Below are positions 63,086 through 64,000 of a stretch of 64,000 nt of DNA, piece after piece. The translations under genes and the position numbers were made by a program. This stretch comes from Lamellibrachia satsuma. Its lineage: Eukaryota; Annelida; Polychaeta; Sabellida; Siboglinidae. Where the stretch lies: NCBI GenBank assembly GCA_033239005.1, contig BSQZ01000026.1:5352001-5416000 (forward strand), read 5' to 3'. Under the pieces are notes generated by a model that did no database searches, was not told the DNA's origin, and saw only the letters and a program-made list of their open reading frames with translations. How positions within the stretch are numbered: position 1 is the first letter of the stretch; each line of letters starts with the position of its first letter.

Positions 63086-64000
63086 AACGCTCTAGACAAA
63101 TCATATAGTCTTATCATTATCCATGAATTATATCCATACAGACAATGCACGACTGTCTCGATCTGAGAATCTTATGTTAAGCTTACGTTTGTTAACATCG
63201 AGTGTATATCAGCACGGCTGGCCGTTGTATAATTAGGGAATAACTCACTGTTTTTTTTTTTGTTATGAGAGTGTTAGCAGGCCCGATAACATCACGGAGG
63301 CACGAGTGATGCTATATGGCTGGTGATACTCGAATGACCTCAATAAACAGTATGTTATTCCCGTTATATATAGGCAAATTAACACTACATAGATGCATAA
63401 GCAAATGCATACATGATTATATGCATACATGAGTACATGCATCCTGTGTCATCTCGCTATGCTTTGCTGTGAGAAATGTCTTGTTTTCATAAGATCAACA
63501 ACTAGTATCACGAAGCAACGATGACGTAACTTCCGACTCCTTCATCTGTTGTGACGACATCGTTCCGTCGCACTTCTTGGACATACTGTTGGACATTGAA
63601 TTATCATTATCCTGCAAGAAATATATTCAAATATATACTTAAGCAAACGACGTCACTACTGCATGTAAGTACTAATGTCCCACAGTGTTTTCTTCGTAAT
63701 TATTATGCATGTCAATCTATGTTCGTATGATCAGCTGTAAACTGTGATATAACCCAACGTTATTCGCATTATCATCTTCTACCAGCATATCTCCGTGTTT
63801 CAGATAGCAAAACATGAATGTTTTTTCTATGAACCAGAGCATTAAGATATTAAAGAGAACAAATAAGTATTGTCACTAATCAAGGCTGAAGAAAATGAGG
63901 TGTATGGCATTTCTGGCGGCAGATGAGTATGGAAAAATATTTATTTCATAGTGTATTAATATAGTCTAGGACATATTTACGTTATCCTCTTTGGGTTGAC
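63086..64000. other. No gene recognised
   Basis: AT-rich, with an ATGCATAC-type short repeat near 63390-63440 and a T(12) run near 63252. Nothing coding is supported. Confidence 0.5.

Overview
This 64-kb window is from an animal nuclear genome, most likely a marine invertebrate. That placement is an inference from intron-poor rhodopsin-family receptors, several LINE families, Ty3/gypsy retrotransposons, a tRNA-derived SINE, very long (TA)n tracts and Polinton/Maverick-type virus-like DNA elements; I cannot name the species. Only two intact host-type genes are convincing. One is a single-exon GPCR at 8809-10080 with a textbook TATA box and initiator. The other is a GPCR coding exon at 34265-35491 that follows a clear 3' splice site. 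Almost everything else recognisable is transposon-derived and broken.

Layout. 1-3110 is a CR1-like LINE: the tail of ORF1 (esterase-type DGLH motif) plus a frameshifted ORF2. It appears to sit in an older LINE whose halves (3100-3720 minus, 3790-5050 plus) are in the twin-priming arrangement. 5534-5885 is a second CR1 copy. 5890-7010 is an element with about 100-bp inverted ends and a broken THAP zinc-finger start. 8.7-10.4 kb is the first GPCR gene. 10.5-14.6 kb holds tandem repeats and no genes. 14640-17325 is a minus-strand LINE with an LTR-like nested insertion. 17331-21180 is a decayed Polinton morphogenesis module: integrase chromodomain, small acidic membrane protein, penton-like protein, pX-like/major-capsid fusion and adenain-type protease. 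21.2-26.2 kb is a mosaic that recurs in compact form at 31.95-34.03 kb. 26481-29320 is a LINE with a C-terminal C2H2 finger.

34.26-35.75 kb is the second GPCR, whose last codons form the first unit of a minisatellite. 37-41.6 kb is repeat-rich: dispersed repeat, ACAT/CCTG arrays, a 31-bp minisatellite, a hairpin, and minus-strand membrane-protein-like exons. 43781-46281 is a RTE-like LINE between 50-bp inverted repeats. 46652-49675 is a Ty3/gypsy element (LTR, PBS, gag, protease, truncated RT, integrase). It is joined directly to a second Polinton fragment (49676-50590) carrying genes not present in the first. 51.3-52.9 and 57.3-60.6 kb are two minus-strand gypsy copies, each with about 50 CTG repeats. 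The second is interrupted by another C2H2-type LINE, and both flank a plus-strand copy of the 14.6-17.3 kb LINE (53.1-57.3 kb). 61352-61500 is a SINE, followed by a small unrecognised secreted-type ORF at 61776-62165.

The parts most worth following up are the two Polinton fragments with a shared flank, the conserved nested element inside both inverted LINE copies, and the GPCR tail that merges into a minisatellite. Many ends are approximate because they were judged by eye from repeated copies.
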